From ZC4RG17 sp036380875 (GTDB lineage Bacteria > Actinomycetota > Acidimicrobiia > Spongiisociales > ZC4RG35): a DNA stretch of 64,000 nt. Below, one piece after another: positions 24,437 to 31,895 of the stretch. The first letter of the stretch is position 1. Every line of letters starts with the position of its first letter. Position numbers and translations under genes: made by a program. Location: assembly GCA_036380875.1 (NCBI GenBank), contig DASVDX010000001.1, positions 103,376-167,375 of the forward strand, read 5' to 3'. The notes beneath the pieces were generated by a model, which was not told the DNA's origin, made no database searches, and worked only from the letters and a program-made list of their open reading frames with translations.

Positions 24437-25521
24437 CTCTGGTACCGGAATCTCATCTTCTCGACCAGGCTCCGCGGCAGCTCCGGACGCACCGATCGGG
24501 GAACCAGGAAGGTGGGGAGCAACAGGAGGTCGGGGAACGCCCGGTTGCGCTCCGCCAGCCGCAACAGGTACTTGGCGCCCGCCGAACCACCGGTGCCGAT
24601 CTTGGCGCCGATCATCCGCTGGACCATGAGAGCGTGGCGGTAGCGCCAGGTGGTGAACCCTTCGTCCACGTCGACGAGCAGTTCCAGCAGACGGTGGGGC
24701 TCCTGCAGGGCGGGCTCGTCTCGGTAGAGCGAGATGAACAACGCCCCCTGGAACGCCCGATGGGAGAAGCGGCGGGCTCCCGAGGCGACCATCTCGGCGT
24801 GACGCTCCGGGTCGAATGCCGCTTCGAACTGCTCGATCGTCTTCTCGAACGAGCGCAGCTGGTCGGCTCTTTCGTCCTCACCCAGGTTGGGGTTGGTGGC
24901 GATCACTTCGCGGTCAGCGTCGAGCATCGACCTCACCGCCCGGGCGTATTCGTCCCAGAAGTCGTACTCGTCGAGGAAGGGGGTGCGGGCCAGCCAAGCG
25001 TCGACGGCGTCGTGGAGCGTCGGGCCTTTCTCGGCCGCCTCGACGATCGCTCGATGCTCCGGATTGAGTCGATGTGTGTACGGGGCACCTTCGAACAGCA
25101 GGCGGTCTTGGGGGCGGACGCCGAGCCGGTTCTCGATCAAGCGGAACTGCCACGACTGGAACCCGGACGCAGGCACCAGGTAGTTGCGGAAGTCGAGGAA
25201 GTCGATCGGGGTCATCGTCTCGAGCACGTTTATCTGCTCGAGGAGGAGACGCTGGATTGCGACGATGCGTTGGAGTCGGGACACCACCCGGCCCTGATCC
25301 CGCTCGTTCAGGACGTCGCCTTCGAAGGCGCGGAGGACATCGTCGAGCTCCCACAGGATCTGCTTGAACCACAGCTCATAGGCCTGGTGGACGATGATGA
25401 ACAGCAATTCGTCGTGGACCGGCTTGCCGTGCTTGACACTCTCGAGCTCCTGGACCGAGAGCAGCCCATCCAACTGCAGGTAGTCGTGGTAGTAGAGGCC
25501 GGGGTCTTTGTCGGCGTCCAT
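24433..25521 (-). CDS. kynA: Tryptophan 2,3-dioxygenase
   Basis: Heme enzyme that opens the indole ring of tryptophan to N-formylkynurenine. 362 residues, longer than many bacterial forms (about 280-300). Signature segments: Y-Y-H-D-Y-L-Q-L near residue 10, H-Q-A-Y-E-L-W-F-K-Q near 45 (distal heme pocket) and G-T-G-G-S-A-G-A-K-Y-L near 322, which binds the substrate carboxylate; the proximal heme histidine lies shortly before it in the Y-R-H-A-L-M segment. The downstream kynU start overlaps its stop. A -10 hexamer 6 bases before the ATG gives it its own leaderless promoter in addition to read-through from merR. Confidence 0.95.
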   Translation of the reverse strand: MDADKDPGLYYHDYLQLDGLLSVQELESVKHGKPVHDELLFIIVHQAYELWFKQILWELDDVLRAFEGDVLNERDQGRVVSRLQRIVAIQRLLLEQINVLETMTPIDFLDFRNYLVPASGFQSWQFRLIENRLGVRPQDRLLFEGAPYTHRLNPEHRAIVEAAEKGPTLHDAVDAWLARTPFLDEYDFWDEYARAVRSMLDADREVIATNPNLGEDERADQLRSFEKTIEQFEAAFDPERHAEMVASGARRFSHRAFQGALFISLYRDEPALQEPHRLLELLVDVDEGFTTWRYRHALMVQRMIGAKIGTGGSAGAKYLLRLAERNRAFPDLLLLPTFLVPRSVRPELPRSLVEKMRFRYQS

Positions 25522-25527
25522 GCCCCC

Positions 25528-25533
25528 AGACTA
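25528..25533 (-). promoter_or_regulatory. Leaderless -10 element of kynA
   Basis: TAGTCT on the minus strand, 6 bases before the kynA ATG; its first three bases are the merR stop codon. Confidence 0.45.
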
Positions 25534-26175
25534 GGAGCCGGAGCCGTCCTGGGCCCGCCGTGTGAGCCGGATGGAGCGGTCGGCGTGGGCGAGGCGACGC
25601 ATCGCCAGGATGATCGGCTCGAAGAGCAGGGTGCCCAGCACGGCATAGGCGACCGCGTTCTCCCCGGCGGCGGGTGGGTCCCAGTCCTCCGGTATCTCGA
25701 ACTCCGCCAGCCTCTCGGCCACTTCCGCGTACCGGTCCAGGGTCTCCTCGGTGAAGGGGCGGACCCAATAGCTCTCCAAAGCGGTGAGGGCCGACGCCAG
25801 GGCCCGATAGGAGGCGAAGTCGGGCTCGACCGCCCATCCTCTCCGTGCGACCAGTTCGGCGACGGCGCGCTCGGCCGACTCCGAGATCTCGCCTTCGGGA
25901 GCAGCCACGGCACGTAGGGCGGCGGTCACGGCTTGGCCCTGGGCCGCCGCCTCCGGCTCGTCGAGAGCGGCTACCACCTCGGCGATCACAGCCAGCGGCA
26001 GATCGGCCACATCCCGCAACGATCGGATCAGTCGGAGCCGCTCGACGTGCGTGTTGTCGTATTGGGCCTGGTTGGCGGCGGTGCGGTTGCCGCGGGGGAG
26101 GAGGCCCTGGCGGATGTAGAACTTGATCGTCGGTACCGGCACCCCGGTCACAGAGCTCAGTTCTGAAATTCTCAT
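25531..26175 (-). CDS. MerR-family transcriptional regulator
   Basis: 214 residues from the ATG at 26175. The N-terminal winged HTH reads R-I-S-E-L-S-S-V-T-G-V (helices 1-2) and T-I-K-F-Y-I-R-Q-G-L-L-P, the usual MerR wing entry; the coiled-coil dimer helix follows to about residue 110, and the remaining hundred residues are a possible effector domain without cysteine metal sites, so a small-molecule ligand is more likely than a metal. It heads a unit with kynA 9 bases downstream and faces a membrane-protein gene. The intergenic region carries four evenly spaced half-sites, its probable operator. A kynurenine-pathway metabolite would be a natural inducer; that is inference. Confidence 0.9.
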   Translation of the reverse strand: MRISELSSVTGVPVPTIKFYIRQGLLPRGNRTAANQAQYDNTHVERLRLIRSLRDVADLPLAVIAEVVAALDEPEAAAQGQAVTAALRAVAAPEGEISESAERAVAELVARRGWAVEPDFASYRALASALTALESYWVRPFTEETLDRYAEVAERLAEFEIPEDWDPPAAGENAVAYAVLGTLLFEPIILAMRRLAHADRSIRLTRRAQDGSGS

Positions 26176-26221
26176 TGACAACGGATAGTAGCGCTATCCA
26201 TAATGGATACTGCCACTATCC
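26175..26221 (+). promoter_or_regulatory. MerR-type promoter/operator between merR and membrane gene
   Basis: TTGACA (26175-26180), 18-base spacer and CATAAT (26199-26204) form a strong promoter for the plus-strand gene. Four half-sites, GGATAG (26183), CTATCC (26194), GGATAC (26205) and CTATCC (26216), recur every 11 bases. The first pair fills the -35/-10 spacer exactly, as MerR operators do; the second pair covers the start of transcription. On the minus strand TACTAT (26185-26190) lies 9 bases before the merR ATG, so the site overlaps both promoters. Confidence 0.8.
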
Positions 26222-26251
26222 ATTCTGTCCTCTGTTCAACAAGGAGACGTC

Positions 26252-26686
26252 ATGTCATATGCATCACGACGGCTGGCGGGGATCCTCCTCGTCGTCTTCC
26301 CGACGGTGATATTCGGCGGAGTGAGCTTGTTGTCGTTCCTGGTCAACGATCCCGCCTATGCGGAGAACGCCCTGCGCCAGGACTTGTGGAGGGCAGGCCA
26401 TGCCCACGCCGGTGTGCTCCTCGTCCTCTCCCTGGTGCTCCTGCGCTACGTGGACGAGGCCCAACTGGGCCCGGTCGCCAAGGAGATCGCCCGTCACGGA
26501 GTGCCGGCGGCGGCCATCCTCATCCCGGCGGCGTTCTTCCTCTCGGTGCCAACGCCGGCATCGACAGAACCGAACATCCTGATCTGGCTGGCCCCGCTGG
26601 GAGCGGTGTCTCTGGGCGCCGGTCTGCTCACCCTCGGTGTGGGGCTCCTGCGGCGGCGAGCCGAGCAACCCGCCACTGTTTCCTGA
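26252..26686 (+). CDS. Small polytopic membrane protein with GHAHAG motif
   Basis: 144 residues with four predicted membrane helices (about 9-31, 53-66, 83-99 and 108-134). The loop before helix 2 reads R-A-G-H-A-H-A-G, a paired-histidine motif at the membrane face that could bind heme or a metal. I do not recognise a characterised family. Expression is tied to the MerR operator immediately upstream; AAGGAG lies 6 bases before the ATG. The benzoate-CoA-ligase-like gene follows after 23 bases. A transport or electron-transfer role in the same regulon is possible. A related H-x-H-A-G motif occurs in the protein encoded at 56422. Confidence 0.85.
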   Translation: MSYASRRLAGILLVVFPTVIFGGVSLLSFLVNDPAYAENALRQDLWRAGHAHAGVLLVLSLVLLRYVDEAQLGPVAKEIARHGVPAAAILIPAAFFLSVPTPASTEPNILIWLAPLGAVSLGAGLLTLGVGLLRRRAEQPATVS

Positions 26687-26709
26687 GCGGCGCTAGTTTG
26701 TCCGCCGCG

Positions 26710-28236
26710 ATGTCGGCGGTCGAACTTCCGAAACAGCTCAACATCGACGAACGGTTCCTGGGTGATCGCATCGCCGAAGGTCAGGGAGACCGGGAGGCTC
26801 TGCGTCTCGACGGCGGATCTCTGGCCTACGGCGATGTCGACGATCTGGCCCGCCGCTACGGGAACGCCCTCCGCTCCCTCGACGTCGGCCCCGAGCAGAG
26901 GGTCCTCATCGCCCTCCCGGACGGGGCCGACTACGTCGGAGCCCTCTTCGGCGTCCTCCGCATCGGGGCGGTGGCGGTGATGGTCAACCCGGATCTCCCG
27001 ATTGAGCAGATGGGCGCCATGGTCGAGCGGTCCCGGGCTGCGGCTGCGGTGGTCCACGTCGACCGCGTCCCGCTGATGGAGGAGGCCGTGGACGCGGCGG
27101 GATGGCCGACCAAGCTGCTCGTGGCGGGAGGCGAAGGGGCGGGGCATCCGACGCTGGACGATCTCGACACATCGGGGCCATGCGAGCGCTTCCCGACCCA
27201 CCGCGACGACCCGGCGATCTGGCTGTTCTCCGGCGGGACCACCGGTCTGCCCAAGGCGGTCCCTCAGACGCACCGGTCGTTCGCCAACACCACGGCTCTG
27301 TACACCGCGGCAGTCGGGTACCGGCCAGATGACGTCACCATGGCCGTGCCCAAGCTGTACTTCGGGTACGCCACCGGTGCCAACCTCTTCTTCCCGTTTT
27401 CGGTGGGCGCCACGAGCGTGCTCTTCCCGGAGCGGCCGACCCCCGACGCGCTCTACGACCGGATCGAGCGGCACCGGCCGACGATCCTCGTGCACGTCCC
27501 GTCGGCGATCAACCAGATGTTGTCCCACCCGCGGGCGGGGACAGCAGACCTGTCCAGCCTTCGCTTCGTGACCTCGGCGGGTGAAGCCCTGCCGGAGAGC
27601 CTGTATCACGCTTGGAAGGATCGCTTCGGCGTCGAGATCCTCGACGGGCTGGGCACCGCAGAGATGTGGCACATCTTCGTGACCAACACCCCGGGTGATG
27701 TCCGCCCCGGCACTCTGGGCAAGCCCGTGCCGGGCTTCGACGTGCGGGTGCGGGACGAGGAGGGTCGGGATATGCCGGATGGCGAGGTCGGGCACCTGTG
27801 GGTGCGGGGCGACTCCCGTGGCCTCGGCTATTGGCAGGACCTCGACGCCACCGCCGAGGCATTCCGCGGCGAGTGGGTGGTGACTGGAGACCTGGTGTCT
27901 CGGGATTCGGAGGGCTACTTCATCCACCGGGGCCGGGCCGACGACGCCGTCAAGGTGAAGGGCAAGTGGTTCCGGCCCCAGGAGCTCGAGAGCTGCTTGC
28001 TCGAGCATCCGTCGGTGGCCGAGGCCGCTGCCGTTCCCGTCGAGGACGAAGCGGGCCTCCTGCGCCCGGTGGCGTTCGTGGTCGCCAAAGACGACGTCAC
28101 CGAAGAAGAGCTCAAGGAGTTCGTGCTCGAGCGGCTCGAGCCGTACAAGCACCCCCGCAAGGTGGTGTTCGTCGACTCGATGCCCCAGACGCATCTAGGC
28201 AAGATCGACCGCGGCGCTCTTCGTCGCCTGCTCTGA
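26710..28236 (+). CDS. Benzoate-CoA ligase family protein (candidate 2-aminobenzoate-CoA ligase)
   Basis: 508-residue ANL-superfamily adenylating enzyme that makes an acyl-CoA from an aromatic acid, ATP and CoA. The P-loop is F-S-G-G-T-T-G-L-P-K near residue 180; the aromatic-ligase stretch K-L-Y-F-G-Y-A-T-G-A-N and the L-D-G-L-G-T-A-E-M motif near residue 315 match the benzoate-CoA-ligase branch; the catalytic lysine is in H-L-G-K-I-D-R at the end. Given the MerR, kynA and kynU neighbours, anthranilate from kynureninase is the likeliest substrate, but benzoate or a hydroxybenzoate cannot be excluded. TAGTTT at 26694-26699 may give it a promoter of its own. Confidence 0.9.
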   Translation: MSAVELPKQLNIDERFLGDRIAEGQGDREALRLDGGSLAYGDVDDLARRYGNALRSLDVGPEQRVLIALPDGADYVGALFGVLRIGAVAVMVNPDLPIEQMGAMVERSRAAAAVVHVDRVPLMEEAVDAAGWPTKLLVAGGEGAGHPTLDDLDTSGPCERFPTHRDDPAIWLFSGGTTGLPKAVPQTHRSFANTTALYTAAVGYRPDDVTMAVPKLYFGYATGANLFFPFSVGATSVLFPERPTPDALYDRIERHRPTILVHVPSAINQMLSHPRAGTADLSSLRFVTSAGEALPESLYHAWKDRFGVEILDGLGTAEMWHIFVTNTPGDVRPGTLGKPVPGFDVRVRDEEGRDMPDGEVGHLWVRGDSRGLGYWQDLDATAEAFRGEWVVTGDLVSRDSEGYFIHRGRADDAVKVKGKWFRPQELESCLLEHPSVAEAAAVPVEDEAGLLRPVAFVVAKDDVTEEELKEFVLERLEPYKHPRKVVFVDSMPQTHLGKIDRGALRRLL

Positions 28237-28276
28237 CGGCCTCCCGTCCCTCCCCAGAGGTAGGTTGGGTGGGGCC

Positions 28277-30457
28277 ATGCAGTCGCATCGTGTCGACGAG
28301 GGGGACACCTCCCAAACAGAGGAGATCGTCGAACTCCGTGTCCACGGCGTCGGGAACACGCCTCCTGACGTCATTCTCGACGTACCTGCCACCCGCCGTG
28401 TGGCCGGGGACGATAGTGCCGGGTTCTTTCGGCCCTGGGTCGACGAAGGTGACGTGGCGGTCGAGGCGTATTCGTGGGGCAACCTGACGTCGGCTTCCAG
28501 CCTCCGGGCGCTGTGGGTGCTGCTCTTCCCGTTCGCCATCGCCAACCTCGCCGGGTGGATGCTGCGCCACGGCGGGCAACCAACCGACACCGACCGTCGG
28601 AGCCGCAGCTTCCTCGAGAGCGCCGCCATGGCGGCGGTGCGCGTCTTCAGCGTCGTCCTCAGCATCGCTCTCGCCGCCTACGTTTCGATCGGCGCCATCG
28701 ACCTCGTCGGCTACCAGTGCGGAGCCCGCCTCCCGTGTGTCGCCGATCGCTGGTGGCTTTGGCCCTGGGGCAATCGCTTCGTCGCCGGCCAGCCGAACCG
28801 GTCCGTCGCCGTGGGTGTGGTCGTGGCCGCGGCGGTGATGCTCTTCGTGGCGTGGCTGGCGCGGCGGTCCCAGATCGCCATCCACGATCTCCGCCGTGAG
28901 GACTTCGACGGCACCGACGACCCCGCCTTCGAGTTCAACCTCAACCATCGCGTGGTCTGGAGGTCGCCTCATGTGGCACATCGGCTGGGCCTCACCCATA
29001 CCGCCGCCTGTCTCACTGTCGTCGGCTTGACTGTGGCGACCGCCGCCAATGAGGTCGATGTGTTTCCGGCCACGGCGGTGTTGGTGGGCTGGGTCGTCCT
29101 GATCGCCTGCGTGGTGGTCGTCGTGCGGTTGGCGGGCATCGCCGCTTTCGTGCACGCCACTCTGCTCGCCCTCAGCGCGCTGTACGTCGGTGCCGTCATC
29201 CTCGGCTTGCTGTTCGCCGACCCACTCCCGCCTGCCAATGGGCCACTGCCTCGTTCGGGTGACGTCGTCGTAGCCCTGCTCCCTGTTTACGCGGCCGGCA
29301 CCCTCCTCGTCGGGGGACTGGCGTACGTCCTCTGGCGCTCTGAGCGCAACACCCCGCTCCGCACAGCCTTGACCGGTCCGGTCCTGCTCCTGGCGGCGGC
29401 GGGCACCGTCAATGCGTTCGGATCGGGGCTCTTGATCCGCCTGGCCGATCTGTTGGGGAGGGGAGCGTCGGCCTCCGACAATCCGGGAGGCATCATCCGT
29501 ACGCAGATCGTCTACGCCGACTGGGTCTCCGACGTCGCCGTGGTGACCGTCTTCGCCCTCGTCGTGTTCTTGGTCGCGGGAGGGGTGGCGTGGCTGCGGG
29601 CCGGAAGCGGACTGACCTGCGAGCAGATGTGCGAGATCTACCCGGACCTGGACTGCAGCGATCGCGACGACAGACGCTGGGCGGCTCGGGTGGCAAGAGC
29701 TCGAGCTATCGCCACGGTGACCGACCAGGTGGGCCCGGTGACGATGGTGTCCGCCGTCGTAGTCGTAGCCGCTCTGGCGATTGCGGTCATCGTCTCCGAC
29801 GACAGGTCCGGCCTGGGGATCGGCTCGTGGGCCGATCCGCTGGGGGCGCCGGCCTCAGTGGTGTTGGGCCTCATCCCCGTGCTGGCGGTCGTGGCGATCT
29901 CCCAGCTCTATCGCAACCGGGCGGTGCGCAGGATCGTGGGGGTGGTGTGGGACGTGGCTACCTTCTGGCCTCGATGGTTCCATCCCTGGTCCCCGCCTGC
30001 CTACGGCGAACGGGCGGTGCCACAGCTCGGCGCCCGGATCGACCACCTGGGAGGGCCGGTCGTCCTCTCGGCGCACTCCCAAGGCTCGGTCCTCGCCCTA
30101 GCCACGATCACGACGGCGAAGCCGGAAACCCGGCCGAAGGTGGCGCTCCTCACCCACGGGTCGCCGCTCAGGCGTCTCTACGCCCACTTCTTCCCCGAAT
30201 ACTTCTCGCCGGAGTTGTTCGCCGAGGTGGCGAAACAAACGGCGGGATGGATCAACCTCTGGCGGTGCACCGACTACATCGGCGGACCCATCGGCGCGGA
30301 AGGCGTAGAGGATCACGAGGTCCTCGACCCCGAGAGCAGCCGGCCTCCTTACCCGGGAGAAGCCCGGCCGGTTCCTCTCCGGCACTCTGGGTACGAGAAG
30401 ACGGAGAAGTACAGGGCTGCCCTGGGCGAGCTCCTGAGCCGATTGCGCTCCGAGTAG
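28277..30457 (+). CDS. Multi-pass membrane protein with split alpha/beta-hydrolase motifs
   Basis: 726 residues; I know no characterised homologue. The N-terminus has a strand and oxyanion-type motif L-R-V-H23-G-V-G-N. Then come about ten membrane helices (from residue 60 to about 560). The C-terminal soluble part has a nucleophile elbow L-S-A-H-S601-Q-G-S with plausible partners D666 (C-T-D-Y) and H703 (L-R-H-S-G-Y). This looks like an alpha/beta hydrolase whose first strand is separated from the rest by a membrane insert, perhaps a lipase or esterase acting at the membrane. ATG at 28277 is 11 bases from a TAGGTT -10 box. The RNB nuclease gene follows closely. Confidence 0.85.
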   Translation: MQSHRVDEGDTSQTEEIVELRVHGVGNTPPDVILDVPATRRVAGDDSAGFFRPWVDEGDVAVEAYSWGNLTSASSLRALWVLLFPFAIANLAGWMLRHGGQPTDTDRRSRSFLESAAMAAVRVFSVVLSIALAAYVSIGAIDLVGYQCGARLPCVADRWWLWPWGNRFVAGQPNRSVAVGVVVAAAVMLFVAWLARRSQIAIHDLRREDFDGTDDPAFEFNLNHRVVWRSPHVAHRLGLTHTAACLTVVGLTVATAANEVDVFPATAVLVGWVVLIACVVVVVRLAGIAAFVHATLLALSALYVGAVILGLLFADPLPPANGPLPRSGDVVVALLPVYAAGTLLVGGLAYVLWRSERNTPLRTALTGPVLLLAAAGTVNAFGSGLLIRLADLLGRGASASDNPGGIIRTQIVYADWVSDVAVVTVFALVVFLVAGGVAWLRAGSGLTCEQMCEIYPDLDCSDRDDRRWAARVARARAIATVTDQVGPVTMVSAVVVVAALAIAVIVSDDRSGLGIGSWADPLGAPASVVLGLIPVLAVVAISQLYRNRAVRRIVGVVWDVATFWPRWFHPWSPPAYGERAVPQLGARIDHLGGPVVLSAHSQGSVLALATITTAKPETRPKVALLTHGSPLRRLYAHFFPEYFSPELFAEVAKQTAGWINLWRCTDYIGGPIGAEGVEDHEVLDPESSRPPYPGEARPVPLRHSGYEKTEKYRAALGELLSRLRSE

Positions 30458-30469
30458 TCGACACAACGC

Positions 30470-30475
30470 TAGGTT
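30470..30475 (+). promoter_or_regulatory. Leaderless -10 element of RNB gene
   Basis: TAGGTT, 8 bases before the ATG at 30484. It supports that start over the long open frame extending upstream. Confidence 0.5.
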
Positions 30476-30483
30476 GCGGGGCG

Positions 30484-31893
30484 ATGCGCCGCCGTATACG
30501 GGTCGTCCAGATCGCCGATGTGTTCGAAGCGATCAGGCGGCGAGCCGACCTGCCGGATGAGTTCCCGCCGGAAGTCCTCGAAGAAGCCGAACATGCCCGG
30601 CCGGCCGACGACGAGCGCGAAGACCTCAGAGACCTCCCGTTCGTCACCATCGACCCTCCCGAATCCCTCGACCTGGACCAGGCGATCCATCTCGAGGAGC
30701 GGCACGGCGACGGGATCCGTCTCCACTACGCCATCGCCGATGTCGCCTCCTTCGTCCTTCCCGGCGGAGCTCTGGACGCCGAGGCCCGACGCCGGGGGAC
30801 GACGGTCTACTGTCCCGACAGGAGGATCCCCCTCCACCCTCCAGTCCTGTCGGAGGGCTCCGCCAGCCTCCTCCCCGGTGACGACCGTGCCGCCGTGGTG
30901 TTCCGGATCGATCTCGACTCCTCCGGGGACGTCGAGGGCGTCGATGTGGTCCGGGCCACGATCCGCGTGAGGGAGCGGTTCGACTACCTCACGGTCCAGT
31001 CGGAGTTCGACGCCGGTCGTCCTCCCGAGCCGATCTCCCTCCTCCGTCGGTTCGGGGAGACTCGCATAGCCCGGGGCATCGAGCGAGGGGCTTTGTCCGT
31101 TCGGCTGCCCGAGCAGGAGGTCGTGAAGGTCGGGGACCGATGGACGATCGTCAGTCGCCCCGAACTGCCCGCCGAGCGGTGGAACGCCGAAGCATCCCTC
31201 CTGGCCGGAATGGTCGGAGCGGAGATCATGCTCGACATCGGGACCGGGATCCTCCGCACGCTCCCTCCGGCGATCGACGACACCATCTCGACCTTGCGTG
31301 AGGTGGCCGCCCGTCTCGGTGTCGACGGCGCTCGCGACGAGACTCCGGCCGAGATGTTGGCAGGGCTCGACCCTGTACGACCACGCCACCTGGCAGTGTT
31401 CGAGGCTGCCACCCGCCTCCTGCGGGGCTCGGGCTATGTGGGGTTCTCTGGCGGGAGGCCCGCGGGTGACCTGCAGCACGCCGGGGTGGCCGCACCCTAT
31501 GCCCATGTGACCGCTCCGCTGAGGCGCCTGGTGGACCGATTCGCCTTGGCCGTCTGCCTCGCCGCCGCCGCAGGTCGTGCCGTGCCGGAGTGGGTGGAGG
31601 AGGCCACCGAAGAGGTCGCCGCCGCGATGGAGAAGCTGGAGGGACGGGCGGGCCAGGTGGAGGCGCAATGCCTCAACGCCACCGAGGCCTGGGTGATGGG
31701 GGAGAGGATCGCCGACAGGTTCGAGGCTGTTGTCCTCGGTCGGGACAACAAGGGAGTGGAAATCTGGATCGACGACCCCCCTGTCATGACCCGGGCGCCG
31801 GGCGTCGACGCCGAACCGGGAGAGGTGATCGTGGTCGAGGTCCTGGAAGTCGACCCCGATTCTGGCAATATCCGGCTCGCTCGAACCGACTGA
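30484..31893 (+). CDS. RNB-domain ribonuclease (RNase II/R-like)
   Basis: 469 residues dominated by an RNB exoribonuclease domain. The metal-binding cluster is D57-P-P-E-S-L-D63-L-D65-Q66, which aligns with D201, D207, D209 and D210 of E. coli RNase II; the last acidic residue is replaced by glutamine, as is common in actinobacterial members. The substrate-clamping Y-A-H-V-T-A-P-L-R-R motif is near residue 340. No N-terminal cold-shock domains and only a short C-terminal S1-like barrel are present, so the protein is shorter than RNase II (about 640). Expected role is 3'-5' RNA decay. The next gene starts 2 bases after the stop. Confidence 0.92.
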   Translation: MRRRIRVVQIADVFEAIRRRADLPDEFPPEVLEEAEHARPADDEREDLRDLPFVTIDPPESLDLDQAIHLEERHGDGIRLHYAIADVASFVLPGGALDAEARRRGTTVYCPDRRIPLHPPVLSEGSASLLPGDDRAAVVFRIDLDSSGDVEGVDVVRATIRVRERFDYLTVQSEFDAGRPPEPISLLRRFGETRIARGIERGALSVRLPEQEVVKVGDRWTIVSRPELPAERWNAEASLLAGMVGAEIMLDIGTGILRTLPPAIDDTISTLREVAARLGVDGARDETPAEMLAGLDPVRPRHLAVFEAATRLLRGSGYVGFSGGRPAGDLQHAGVAAPYAHVTAPLRRLVDRFALAVCLAAAAGRAVPEWVEEATEEVAAAMEKLEGRAGQVEAQCLNATEAWVMGERIADRFEAVVLGRDNKGVEIWIDDPPVMTRAPGVDAEPGEVIVVEVLEVDPDSGNIRLARTD

Positions 31894-31895
31894 AC

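Noticed and set aside
28265..28276. TTG at 28265 as start of the membrane hydrolase
   Set aside because: The ATG at 28277 is better placed behind the TAGGTT -10 box; the TTG would leave no leader and lies in the -10 region.
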